Assembly (NCBI GenBank): GCA_002297935.1
Contig: DBLC01000093.1
Span: 3,791 to 10,502 of the forward strand
Length of the DNA: 6,712 nt
Direction of reading: 5' to 3'
Source: Dialister sp. UBA734
GTDB lineage: Bacteria > Bacillota > Negativicutes > Veillonellales > Dialisteraceae
Made by a program: the position numbers and the translations under genes
In this document: positions 1 through 5,375 of the stretch, piece by piece
Position numbering within the stretch: the stretch's first letter is position 1
Layout of the letters: every line of letters starts with the position of its first letter
The notes under the pieces: generated by a model
What the model was told of the DNA's origin: nothing
Database searches by the model: none
Seen by the model: the letters and a program-made list of their open reading frames with translations, nothing else

Positions 1-114
1 ATGGATCCTGGGCAGAGAAATATGGGTTCTGTGATGAAAGCTGTCATGGCAAAGCTGAAAGGCCAAGCAGACGGTAAACTGATTAATCAGATTGTCCGCA
101 AGCTTTTGGCTTAA
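1..114 (+). CDS. yqeY: GatB/YqeY domain protein, C-terminal end (5' truncated by window edge)
   Basis: Only the last 37 codons are inside the window, in frame 1, ending at TAA 112-114. The visible peptide has the block NMGSVMKAVMAKLKGQADG followed by a run like KLINQIVRKLL. This matches the usual end of YqeY proteins: a (D)MGKVM...KVKGKADG block, then a short terminal helix. YqeY is a small stand-alone protein of about 150 residues related to the tail of the GatB amidotransferase subunit, a domain thought to contact tRNA; its cellular role is poorly defined. The ATG at position 1 is probably an internal Met or a chance of the window cut, because the family extends about 110 residues further upstream. 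A strong terminator lies 55 bases downstream, so the gene ends its own transcription unit and is not co-transcribed with the glutamine synthetases. Confidence 0.8.
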   Translation: MDPGQRNMGSVMKAVMAKLKGQADGKLINQIVRKLLA

Positions 115-168
115 GGCAACGCTGAATGATCGTAGGATTTTGTACTAATCTTACCCATGACTGAGATG

Positions 169-203
169 AAACCCCTTGTGGCGAAGAGCCGCAAGGGGTT
201 TTT
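169..203 (+). terminator. Rho-independent terminator of the yqeY-like gene
   Basis: A 14-bp stem (169-182 with 188-201, one G-U pair) closes on the 5-base loop GAAGA and runs into a five-T tract at 199-203. The stem core is CCCCTTG/CAAGGGG. It starts 54 bases after the upstream stop codon. The bases between stop and stem (115-168) show nothing else. Confidence 0.9.
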
Positions 204-209
204 GCGTGA

Positions 210-483
210 AATGAGTGCGTAATGCGAAGTGCGTAGTGCGTAATGGTGGCCGGCGAGCGCATCGAATTGCTCTTATAAGAAAGATTCAAGTACAACTCTG
301 TTCGTTTCTAAATGCTCGCCGATTTTGAAAAACGGTGAGCAAACGGCGGTAGGCAGTTGGCGGTATCGGTTATTTTTTACTGCAAACTGTCTACTGCTCA
401 CTTTTATTTCTAAAAAGGGGTATTGGGGCGCTTCCAAATTGTGTGCGCCCCTTCCTTCATTACGCACCACGCATTACGCATTT
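210..483. repeat. Composite nested palindrome with GCGTAAT-heptad ends
   Basis: The outer arms are inverted copies of an iterated heptamer. The left arm (217-244) reads GCGTAAT, GCGAAGT, GCGTAGT, GCGTAAT. The right arm (458-483), reverse-complemented, reads GCGTAAT, GCGTGGT, GCGTAAT. Inside lie three more inverted repeats: GGCGAGC (252-258) with GCTCGCC (314-320); the heptad hairpin at 335-401; and GGGGCGC (425-431) with GCGCCCC (445-451). A perfect 10-bp palindrome, TCTTATAAGA, sits at 271-280. No credible gene is present: short frames on both strands have no ribosome site and low-complexity translations. It fills the whole gap between the yqeY terminator and the first synthetase promoter. 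It could be a MITE-like insertion or a structured RNA; I cannot tell which. Confidence 0.7.
335..401. repeat. GGCRGTA-heptad hairpin (nested in the composite palindrome)
   Basis: The left arm contains three in-register heptads (345-365): GGCGGTA, GGCAGTT, GGCGGTA, preceded by GTGAGC at 335-340. The right arm (379-401), reverse-complemented, reads GTGAGC followed by heptads of the form NGCAGTA or GACAGTT. The left arm carries a few extra bases (about 341-344) that the right arm lacks. The arms pair imperfectly around a T-rich turn at 370-378. Confidence 0.65.
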
Positions 484-501
484 AAAATAACCAAACAACT
501 C

Positions 502-530
502 TTGACAAAAGTGCCTTCCTGTTGTATTAT
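502..530 (+). promoter_or_regulatory. Sigma-70 type promoter of the first glutamine synthetase
   Basis: A perfect -35 box TTGACA (502-507) is separated by exactly 17 bases from TATTAT (525-530), which matches the -10 consensus at five of six positions. Transcription should start near 537, giving a leader of about 210 nt before the start codon at 750. No clear GlnR/TnrA-type palindrome was seen over the promoter. Confidence 0.85.
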
Positions 531-561
531 CTCTACATAAAGTTCATACGCCATGTCAATG

Positions 562-592
562 AAGACTCATTCCTACACGAATGGGTCTTTTT
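562..592 (+). terminator. Leader terminator-like hairpin (possible attenuator) upstream of glnA 1
   Basis: An 11-bp stem (562-572 with 579-589, one G-U) encloses the six-base loop CTACAC and runs into TTTTT, then CTATTTT. It begins only about 25 nt after the predicted transcription start, so it would stop transcription before the gene unless something prevents it. The 3' side reads GAATGGGTC. The hairpin before the second synthetase has the same AATGGGTC strand and a T-rich tail, which suggests a shared control element. No competing antiterminator fold is obvious in the short space upstream. Confidence 0.6.
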
Positions 593-633
593 CTATTTTA
601 AAACAGATAGGAATTGATGAATGCGTTTGAGTG

Positions 634-704
634 GTGACTGGTAGACTGGTGACTCGTGACTGGGGAATGATTTTCCTAGTCACCAGTCACGAGTCACTAG
701 TCAC
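634..704. repeat. (GTGACTN) heptad hairpin, copy A, in the glnA 1 leader
   Basis: The left arm reads GTGACTG, GTAGACTG (one extra base), GTGACTC, GTGACTG. The right arm, reverse-complemented, reads GTGACTA, GTGACTC, GTGACTG, GTGACTA. The turn contains TTTTCCTA (671-678). The variable base ending each heptad produces wobbles or mismatches, while the GTGACT core pairs. It ends 33 nt before the SD sequence. The left arm is identical over 32 bases (634-665) to copy B at 2958-2989. Confidence 0.85.
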
Positions 705-737
705 CCGATAAAATAAAAAATGGTGAATTTAGTCTAT

Positions 738-743
738 AGGAGG
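738..743 (+). promoter_or_regulatory. Ribosome binding site that fixes the glnA 1 start
   Basis: AGGAGG lies six bases before the ATG at 750. An in-frame ATG at 720 has no comparable site. The paralogue's N-terminus (MINNDLLYY) aligns with the protein starting at 750 (MNKDLLYC), not with the ten extra residues of the longer frame. Confidence 0.9.
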
Positions 744-749
744 ACTCAA

Positions 750-2645
750 ATGAACAAAGATTTATTGTACTGCATCCCTGCTGGTCAGTATGGAAAAGAA
801 GGGGTACTTTCCCTGTTGGCACAGCATCCAGAAATTCGTTTCGTTTCTCTGGTAGGGATTGATCTGGCAGGCAATGATACAGATGAACGTATTCCGATTG
901 AAATTTTTATGAAAGATTATGAAGATTTCTTTGCTGGCAAAGCGGTACAGACCGATGGTTCTTCTGTTGTATTCATGAATATCGCAACCTTAAACGATGC
1001 CAGAGTCGACATGGTAGCTGATAGCTCTGTGAACTGGTACGTTGATTATAATGATGATAATATCGATGAAACCACTGGACTTCCCGTAGGTACTCTTCGC
1101 ATTCCAAGTTTCTTGATTCACAATGGAAAGTTTATTGATTCTCGTTCCATTCTGAAACAGTCTTGCGAATATGTAGCTGACAGATTGAGAAAACTGTTGG
1201 TAGGTGCGCAGGTCAAGGGAATGGAAAATTTCCCATTCTCTGAAATTCAGGACATTGTATTCACCACTGGTACCGAATTGGAATTCTGGGTAAAGACTCC
1301 TAGCGAAAAGGAAACGGTGCAGCATCTCTCGATTTCCCAGAGATTGCAGGAACAGTACTGGCAGAGAATGCGCGGCAATGTTCGTACCGCTATGGAACAG
1401 GCCATTGAAGAACTGGATGCTCGCGGCATGCATGTAGAAATGGGCCATAAAGAAGTGGGCGGTATCAAACCGAAGGTTGATGATGACGGAAATATTTTCG
1501 ATGTATGCGAACAGCTGGAACTGGATTGGCTCTTCTCCACTAACCCGCTGCAGGCTGCCGACAACGAACTGGAAGCCCGCATTGTGGTTCGTGAAGTCTT
1601 CAGAAGAAACGGGCTGGATGTATCCTTCCGTGCAAAACCGATCATTGGTGTCGCAGGCAGCGGCGAACATACCCATGTAGGCTTTGCAGCTCTTCTGAAA
1701 AATGGCAAAACCATCAACCTGCTGGCTCCGGAAGATATGGAATCGGATTTCCTGTCCACCATTGGCTATGGTTTCATCATGGGCATTCTGAACAACTATG
1801 AAGCCACCAATCCATTTGTTTCTTCTACCACCGACGCGTTCAACCGTCTGAAACCAGGCTTTGAAGCACCGGTATGTATCGTTACTTCCTTGGGACACAA
1901 ACCGGAATTGCCATCCCGTAACCGTTCCATCCTGATCGGTCTCATTCGTGATATTGGTAATCCGAAAGCCACCCGCTTTGAACTGCGTGCCCCGAATCCA
2001 TTCACCAATACCTATCTTTGCGTGTCCTGCCTGTACCTGACCGCCCTGGATGGTGTAGAATATGCGATTCAGTCTGGTAAGACACCGGCTGAACTGTTAG
2101 CAGAACTTTCCAAGAAGGCTGGCGAAGAGGCAGATTACCTGGCAAAAGATAGAGAATATCGTTGCGAAGACAACGTATTTGAAGACTACACCCAGGAAGA
2201 ACGAGATGCAGTCTTTGGAAAACCACCGGCTACAGTTTGGGAAAATGTAAAGATTATGAGAGCCCATCCGGATAAGGTAGCTGCTCTCACAAAAAGTGAA
2301 GCCATTTCGGATCAGATTGTAGATTCCTTCACCGCTTCCATTCTGTATCGTTGGAAGAACGAACTGATTGATCGTATCATTCCAGGCACAGAAGCGGCGG
2401 TTCGTGGATATAAAAAATTGGATAATGATGATAAGATTGATGAAAAACGCTGGAAATCCATTAAGGCAAAGCGCATCGAATTGGCTAAAGATACAGACGA
2501 CACCAAGTGCCTCTGCACTCGCCTGAAAGAAGCGCTGGAAGCCAATGATTTTGATAGTGCGTCTGATCTGCAGCTGGAAATAGCAAAGAAAGCAGAAGCA
2601 TTGGAAAAAGAATATCGCGTGTATGCGCTGAATATTCTTGACTGA
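750..2645 (+). CDS. glnA: Glutamine synthetase, long (631 aa) form, paralogue 1
   Basis: Probable cytoplasmic ATP-dependent ligation of ammonia to glutamate, giving glutamine. The start at 750 follows a strong AGGAGG. The N-terminal beta-grasp domain (about 25-100) holds TDGSS, whose Asp69 matches the ammonia-site Asp50 of Salmonella GSI. The catalytic domain shows metal or substrate residues: GTELEF (E176, E178), GHKEVGG (E235), CEQLELDW (E257), GSGEHTH (H307, H309), NRLKPGFEAP (R366, flap E372), RNRS (R392) and RFELR (E411, R413). About 15 extra residues lie between E235 and E257 compared with GSI, and GSI Asn264 is replaced by Ala. A tail of over 100 residues ends in a UVR-like segment (about 590-621). 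At 631 aa it is far longer than GSI (about 450-470). Codons are more AT-rich than in paralogue 2. It could favour another amine or acid substrate, though the core ligands suggest an active synthetase. Confidence 0.88.
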   Translation: MNKDLLYCIPAGQYGKEGVLSLLAQHPEIRFVSLVGIDLAGNDTDERIPIEIFMKDYEDFFAGKAVQTDGSSVVFMNIATLNDARVDMVADSSVNWYVDYNDDNIDETTGLPVGTLRIPSFLIHNGKFIDSRSILKQSCEYVADRLRKLLVGAQVKGMENFPFSEIQDIVFTTGTELEFWVKTPSEKETVQHLSISQRLQEQYWQRMRGNVRTAMEQAIEELDARGMHVEMGHKEVGGIKPKVDDDGNIFDVCEQLELDWLFSTNPLQAADNELEARIVVREVFRRNGLDVSFRAKPIIGVAGSGEHTHVGFAALLKNGKTINLLAPEDMESDFLSTIGYGFIMGILNNYEATNPFVSSTTDAFNRLKPGFEAPVCIVTSLGHKPELPSRNRSILIGLIRDIGNPKATRFELRAPNPFTNTYLCVSCLYLTALDGVEYAIQSGKTPAELLAELSKKAGEEADYLAKDREYRCEDNVFEDYTQEERDAVFGKPPATVWENVKIMRAHPDKVAALTKSEAISDQIVDSFTASILYRWKNELIDRIIPGTEAAVRGYKKLDNDDKIDEKRWKSIKAKRIELAKDTDDTKCLCTRLKEALEANDFDSASDLQLEIAKKAEALEKEYRVYALNILD

Positions 2646-2647
2646 AA

Positions 2648-2720
2648 TTTGTTGATGGTTGTTGGTTGGTAGTTGTTGGTCAAATTTCCTAACAACCAAC
2701 AACAAACAACTAACAACAAA
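2648..2720. repeat. (GTTGTTN) heptad hairpin just after glnA 1
   Basis: The left arm (2651-2678) reads GTTGATG, GTTGTTG, GTTGGTA, GTTGTTG. The right arm (2690-2720), reverse-complemented, reads GTTGTTA, GTTGTTT, GTTGTTG, GTTGTTA. The turn contains ATTTCCTA (2684-2691), shared with the unrelated GTGACT hairpins. It starts two bases after the stop codon of the first synthetase. There is no T-tract after it, so it is not a standard terminator, although it could protect the 3' end of the message. Confidence 0.8.
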
Positions 2721-2738
2721 ACAGATAGCGTTATTTTA

Positions 2739-2744
2739 TATAAT
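2739..2744 (+). promoter_or_regulatory. Possible -10 box upstream of the second glutamine synthetase leader
   Basis: A perfect TATAAT occurs 17 bases before the second terminator-like hairpin. The position where a -35 box should lie (about 2716-2721) is A-rich and a poor match. The spacing to the hairpin resembles the first gene's layout, which is the main reason to list it. Confidence 0.35.
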
Positions 2745-2760
2745 TGCACACCATTTGGCC

Positions 2761-2808
2761 AAAGATGACCCATTGACGTATAGAAATATACGAAATGGGT
2801 CATTTTTT
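2761..2808 (+). terminator. Terminator-like hairpin (possible attenuator) upstream of glnA 2
   Basis: A long stem (2761-2774 with 2794-2807, core ATGACCCATT/AATGGGTCAT) continues, after a small bulge, into a second perfect stem, CGTATA (2777-2782) with TATACG (2787-2792), capped by a GAAA tetraloop. A run of six Ts (2803-2808) and then ATTTT follows. It can terminate transcription from glnA 1. If the TATAAT at 2739 is active, it can also attenuate glnA 2. The AATGGGTC strand repeats that of the glnA 1 leader hairpin. Confidence 0.8.
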
Positions 2809-2957
2809 ATTTTCTAGAAACTGAAATGTAGGGGGGACAAGCCTAAATGAGAAGTTTATGGAAAATCGAGTACTGGTATTCCGCGGTGGGATTCCGGCAG
2901 CTTTGTTAGATGGCAAGAACCGCTGGCATATCATTGTGATTAAAATGGACATCATGG
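2809..2957 (+). other. Unexplained intergenic patch with a small open frame
   Basis: This segment is not part of any repeat found here. A 36-codon frame opens at ATG 2858 and ends at TAG 2966-2968, a stop supplied by the first bases of the GTGACT repeat. Its peptide includes VLVFRGGIPAALLDGKNRW, which looks more protein-like than the other short frames, but there is no good ribosome site directly before it. Another frame from ATG 2847, behind the G-rich run at 2831-2836, gives only 20 residues. It may be a gene remnant cut by the repeat, or simply spacer. No family was recognised. Confidence 0.25.
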
Positions 2958-3027
2958 GTGACTGGTAGACTGGTGACTCGTGACTGGGGTTGTATTTCCT
3001 AGTCACTAGTCACGAGTCACTAGTCAC
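2958..3027. repeat. (GTGACTN) heptad hairpin, copy B, in the glnA 2 leader
   Basis: The arm layout is the same as copy A (634-704). The first 32 bases are identical, and the 30-base right arms differ at one position. The turn differs (GTTGTATTTCCTA versus GGAATGATTTTCCTA, aligned at the end). It ends 33 nt before the SD AAGGAGG at 3061, exactly as in the first gene, although the intervening 33 nt are not alike. Confidence 0.85.
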
Positions 3028-3034
3028 ATATAAT
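3007..3034 (+). promoter_or_regulatory. Possible repeat-borne promoter for glnA 2
   Basis: TAGTCA (3007-3012), inside the right arm of heptad hairpin copy B, lies 16 bases before a perfect TATAAT (3029-3034). The -35 matches consensus at four of six positions. A start near 3041 would give a short leader of about 35 nt and bypass the upstream terminator. The first gene has only TAAAAT (709-714) in the matching place. Confidence 0.3.
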
Positions 3035-3075
3035 TAGAAACTTGAGTAACCTGTATTCCAAAGGAGGAATTCAAA

Positions 3076-4974
3076 ATGATTAACAACGATTTACTGTACT
3101 ACATCCCAACTGGTGAATTTGGTAAAGAAGGCGTGCTGGGACTCTTGAAGACCCATCCGGAAATTCGCTTTGTTTCCCTGGTCGGTATTGACCTGGCTGG
3201 CAACGACACGGATGAAAAAGTGCCGATCGAACTGTTTATCAAAAACTATGATGATTTCTTTGCTGGCACTGCGGTTCAGACCGATGGCTCTTCTGTAGTT
3301 CTCATGAATATTGCCACCCTGAACGATGCTCGTGTCGATATGGTAGCCGATGCCAGCGTCAACTGGTATGTAGATTACAACGAAGACAACCTGTATGAAA
3401 ATGGTCGTCCTGTGGGTACCCTCCGCATCCCATGCTTCCTGCTCCACAATGGCAAATTCATCGATTCCCGTTCCATTCTGAAAGAATCCTGTGACTTCGT
3501 AGCTGACAAACTGAAAGGCCTTCTGGCTGGTGGAAAGACCGTCAAAGGCATGGAAGATGTACCGTTTGCCGATATCAAAGATATCAAATTTACCATTGGT
3601 ACTGAATTGGAATTCTGGGTCAAGACCCCAAGCGAAACAGAAACCGTTCAGCATTTGTCTATTTCCCAGAGACTGCAGGAACAGTACTGGCAGAGAATGC
3701 GCGGCAACGTTCGTACCGCTATGGAAGAAGCCATTGAAGAACTGGATGCCCGCGGCATGCATGTAGAAATGGGCCATAAAGAAGTAGGCGGTATCAAACC
3801 GAAAGTGGACGATGCCGGTCACACCGTAGACGTATGCGAACAGCTGGAACTGGATTGGCTCTTCTCCATGAATCCGCTCCAGGCAGCTGATAACGAACTG
3901 GAAGCTCGTATCATCATTCGTGAAGTATTCCGCAAGTATGGCCTTGATGTTTCCTTCCAGGCAAAACCAATCATCGGCGTCGCAGGCAGCGGCGAACATA
4001 CTCACGTAGGCATCTGCGCTGAACTGAAGAACGGCAAGATCATCAACCTGCTGGCGCCGACCGATATGAAAGCCGATTTCCTCTCCACCATTGGTTACGG
4101 CTTCATCATGGGTATCCTGAAGAACTACGAAGCCACCAACCCATTTGTTTCCTCTACCACCGATGCATTCAACCGTCTGAAACCAGGTTTCGAAGCACCT
4201 GTCTGCATCGTTACTTCCCTGGGCCACAATCCGGAAGTTCCATCCAGAAATAGAACCATCCTCATCGGTCTCGTTCGTGATATCGAAAGCCCGAAAGCTA
4301 CCCGCTTCGAACTGCGTGCCCCGAACCCATTCACCAATACCTACCTGGCTGCAGCTTGCCTCTTCCTGACTTCTCTGGACGGCATTACCTATGCCATCAC
4401 CTCCGGCAAGACACCGGCTGACCTCCTGGCAGAACTGTCCAAGAAACCGGGCGAAAAAGCAGATTACCTGGAAGAAGGCAGAGCTTATCGCTGCGAAGAC
4501 AACGTATTCGAAGACTTCACCCAGGAAGAACGTGACGCTGCTTTCGGTAAACCACCGGCTACGGTTTGGGAAAATGTGAAGACCATGAAAGCCAATGCAG
4601 ACAAAGTGGCTGTCATCACCGCTGGCGATAGCCTGAATGCCACCATCGTAGATTCCTTCGTAGCATCTATCGTATATCGTTGGGAAAATGAACTGGTAGA
4701 CCGCATCATCCCAGCCGCAGAACTTCTGGTAAAAGGCTTCAAAGAACTGCCGAGCGAAGATGAATTGGATGCAGAACGTTGGGAAGCTATTAAAGCTAAG
4801 AAATATGAACTGATCAAAGACACCAAAGCTTCTAAATCTATCTGCACCAAACTGAAAGAAGCACTGGAAGCCGGCGACTACGATGCTGCTTCCGACCTGC
4901 AGATCGAACTCTCCAAGAAGAGCGAAGCCCTGGAAAAAGAATATGCCACTTATGCACTGAATATTGTGGGATAA
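3076..4974 (+). CDS. glnA: Glutamine synthetase, long (632 aa) form, paralogue 2
   Basis: Tandem paralogue of the gene at 750, roughly three quarters identical in protein by eye. The start follows AAGGAGG (3061-3067) at eight bases. The synthetase residues are present: D70 (TDGSS), E177 and E179 (GTELEF), E236, E258 (EQLELDW), H308 and H310 (GSGEHTH), R367, flap E373 (KPGFEAP), R393, E412 and R414 (RFELR). Differences from GSI are an insertion between E236 and E258, Ala303 for Asn264, Gly398 near the place of Arg344, and Phe478 where AMP-regulated enzymes carry Tyr397. Residues 500-632 form a helical extension with a UVR-like motif (about 592-622: LKEALEAGDYDAASDLQIEL). Codons end in C or G more often than in paralogue 1, which hints at higher expression. 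A palindromic element starts seven bases after the stop and may mark the transcript end. Confidence 0.9.
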   Translation: MINNDLLYYIPTGEFGKEGVLGLLKTHPEIRFVSLVGIDLAGNDTDEKVPIELFIKNYDDFFAGTAVQTDGSSVVLMNIATLNDARVDMVADASVNWYVDYNEDNLYENGRPVGTLRIPCFLLHNGKFIDSRSILKESCDFVADKLKGLLAGGKTVKGMEDVPFADIKDIKFTIGTELEFWVKTPSETETVQHLSISQRLQEQYWQRMRGNVRTAMEEAIEELDARGMHVEMGHKEVGGIKPKVDDAGHTVDVCEQLELDWLFSMNPLQAADNELEARIIIREVFRKYGLDVSFQAKPIIGVAGSGEHTHVGICAELKNGKIINLLAPTDMKADFLSTIGYGFIMGILKNYEATNPFVSSTTDAFNRLKPGFEAPVCIVTSLGHNPEVPSRNRTILIGLVRDIESPKATRFELRAPNPFTNTYLAAACLFLTSLDGITYAITSGKTPADLLAELSKKPGEKADYLEEGRAYRCEDNVFEDFTQEERDAAFGKPPATVWENVKTMKANADKVAVITAGDSLNATIVDSFVASIVYRWENELVDRIIPAAELLVKGFKELPSEDELDAERWEAIKAKKYELIKDTKASKSICTKLKEALEAGDYDAASDLQIELSKKSEALEKEYATYALNIVG

Positions 4975-4981
4975 TATAAAA

Positions 4982-5168
4982 AAGGTTATTATTCTACTGA
5001 TTCCGATTATTTAACAAAGCAAATCACCGCTGCCATCAAGGTTATGAAGGGGTATAAAGGGTTATGTGATTCCGTTGGTTTCACATAACCTTTTATACCC
5101 CTTTTAACCTTGGGACTGGCGGTATCTTATTTTTTGATTGCTAAGGAAATCTGCAGAATAATAACCTT
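4982..5168. repeat. 187-bp palindromic element, copy 1
   Basis: The ends are a perfect 14-bp terminal inverted repeat, AAGGTTATTATTCT. The two 87-88-base arms can be aligned end to end as inverted copies: strong at the tips, weaker in the middle, strong again over the last 32 bases. The core (5038-5111) has arms with AAGGTTATG, AAGGGGTAT and AAAGGGTTATGTGA words and an 11-base turn (5070-5080). There is no open frame, so if mobile it is non-autonomous (MITE-like). It lies between the convergent glnA 2 and tRNA-Thr genes, seven bases from the glnA 2 stop and about ten from the tRNA terminator. Confidence 0.85.
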
Positions 5169-5178
5169 CTCAAGAAAC

Positions 5179-5211
5179 AAAAAAAGCACCATGAATCATC
5201 ACAGTGCTTTT
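5179..5211 (-). terminator. Rho-independent terminator of the tRNA-Thr gene
   Basis: Read on the minus strand, AAAAGCAC (5211-5204) pairs with GTGCTTTT across a 14-base loop (5203-5190), and the descending strand runs into a tract of seven Ts (5185-5179). It starts 11 bases past the tRNA 3' end. The A/T flanks may let it work in both directions against glnA 2 readthrough. Confidence 0.8.
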
Positions 5212-5221
5212 CGAATTTCTA

Positions 5222-5297
5222 TGGAGCCGGCAACAAGATTTGAACTTGCGACCTACGCATTACGAATGCGCCGCTCTACCAGCTGAGCTATACCGGC
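5222..5297 (-). tRNA. tRNA-Thr (anticodon CGU)
   Basis: The minus strand gives a complete 76-nt cloverleaf. The acceptor GCCGGTA pairs with TGCCGGC (one G-U), the D arm is GCTC/GAGC with AGCTGGTA in the loop, and the anticodon stem GCGCA/TGCGT closes the loop TTCGTAA, so the anticodon is CGU, reading ACG (Thr). The variable loop is AGGTC. The T arm is GCAAG/CTTGT with the loop TTCAAAT. The discriminator base is U and the CCA end is encoded in the gene. It has its own promoter and terminator and lies alone between two palindromic elements. CGU reads only ACG; a UGU isoacceptor elsewhere could cover the same codon. Confidence 0.97.
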
Positions 5298-5310
5298 ATT
5301 AACGTGTATT

Positions 5311-5339
5311 ATCGTATCAAATGAGGGGTGTTTTGTCAA
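5311..5339 (-). promoter_or_regulatory. Promoter of tRNA-Thr
   Basis: On the minus strand a perfect TTGACA (5339-5334) is followed after 17 bases by TACGAT (5316-5311). The -10 lies 13 bases before the mature tRNA 5' end, leaving a very short 5' leader for RNase P. Confidence 0.85.
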
Positions 5340-5375
5340 TTGTTTTTTTGCGAGCGGTTATTCATGGATTAGAAT

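Noticed and set aside
537..592. ANTAR antiterminator target or glutamine riboswitch in the synthetase leader
   Set aside because: The leader is too short for the paired hairpins with AnnGnn hexaloops, and no known glutamine aptamer pattern was recognised.
634..704. Regular repeats that could be read as a CRISPR array
   Set aside because: The units are seven bases long and contiguous, with no unique spacers, and are arranged as inverted arms.
720..749. Upstream in-frame ATG adding ten residues to the first synthetase
   Set aside because: It has no SD, while ATG 750 has AGGAGG at ideal distance and aligns with the paralogue's N-terminus.
990..1898. Long open frame (302 codons) antisense to the first synthetase; a similar one lies at 3091-4227
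   Set aside because: Both are shadows of the real genes in the opposite strand. They resemble each other only because the genes do, have no ribosome site, and give no family-like protein.
2874..2887. TGGTATTCCGCGGT, reminiscent of the T-box sequence TGGNACCGCG
   Set aside because: It has two extra bases, no specifier stem, and the only terminator lies upstream rather than downstream of it.
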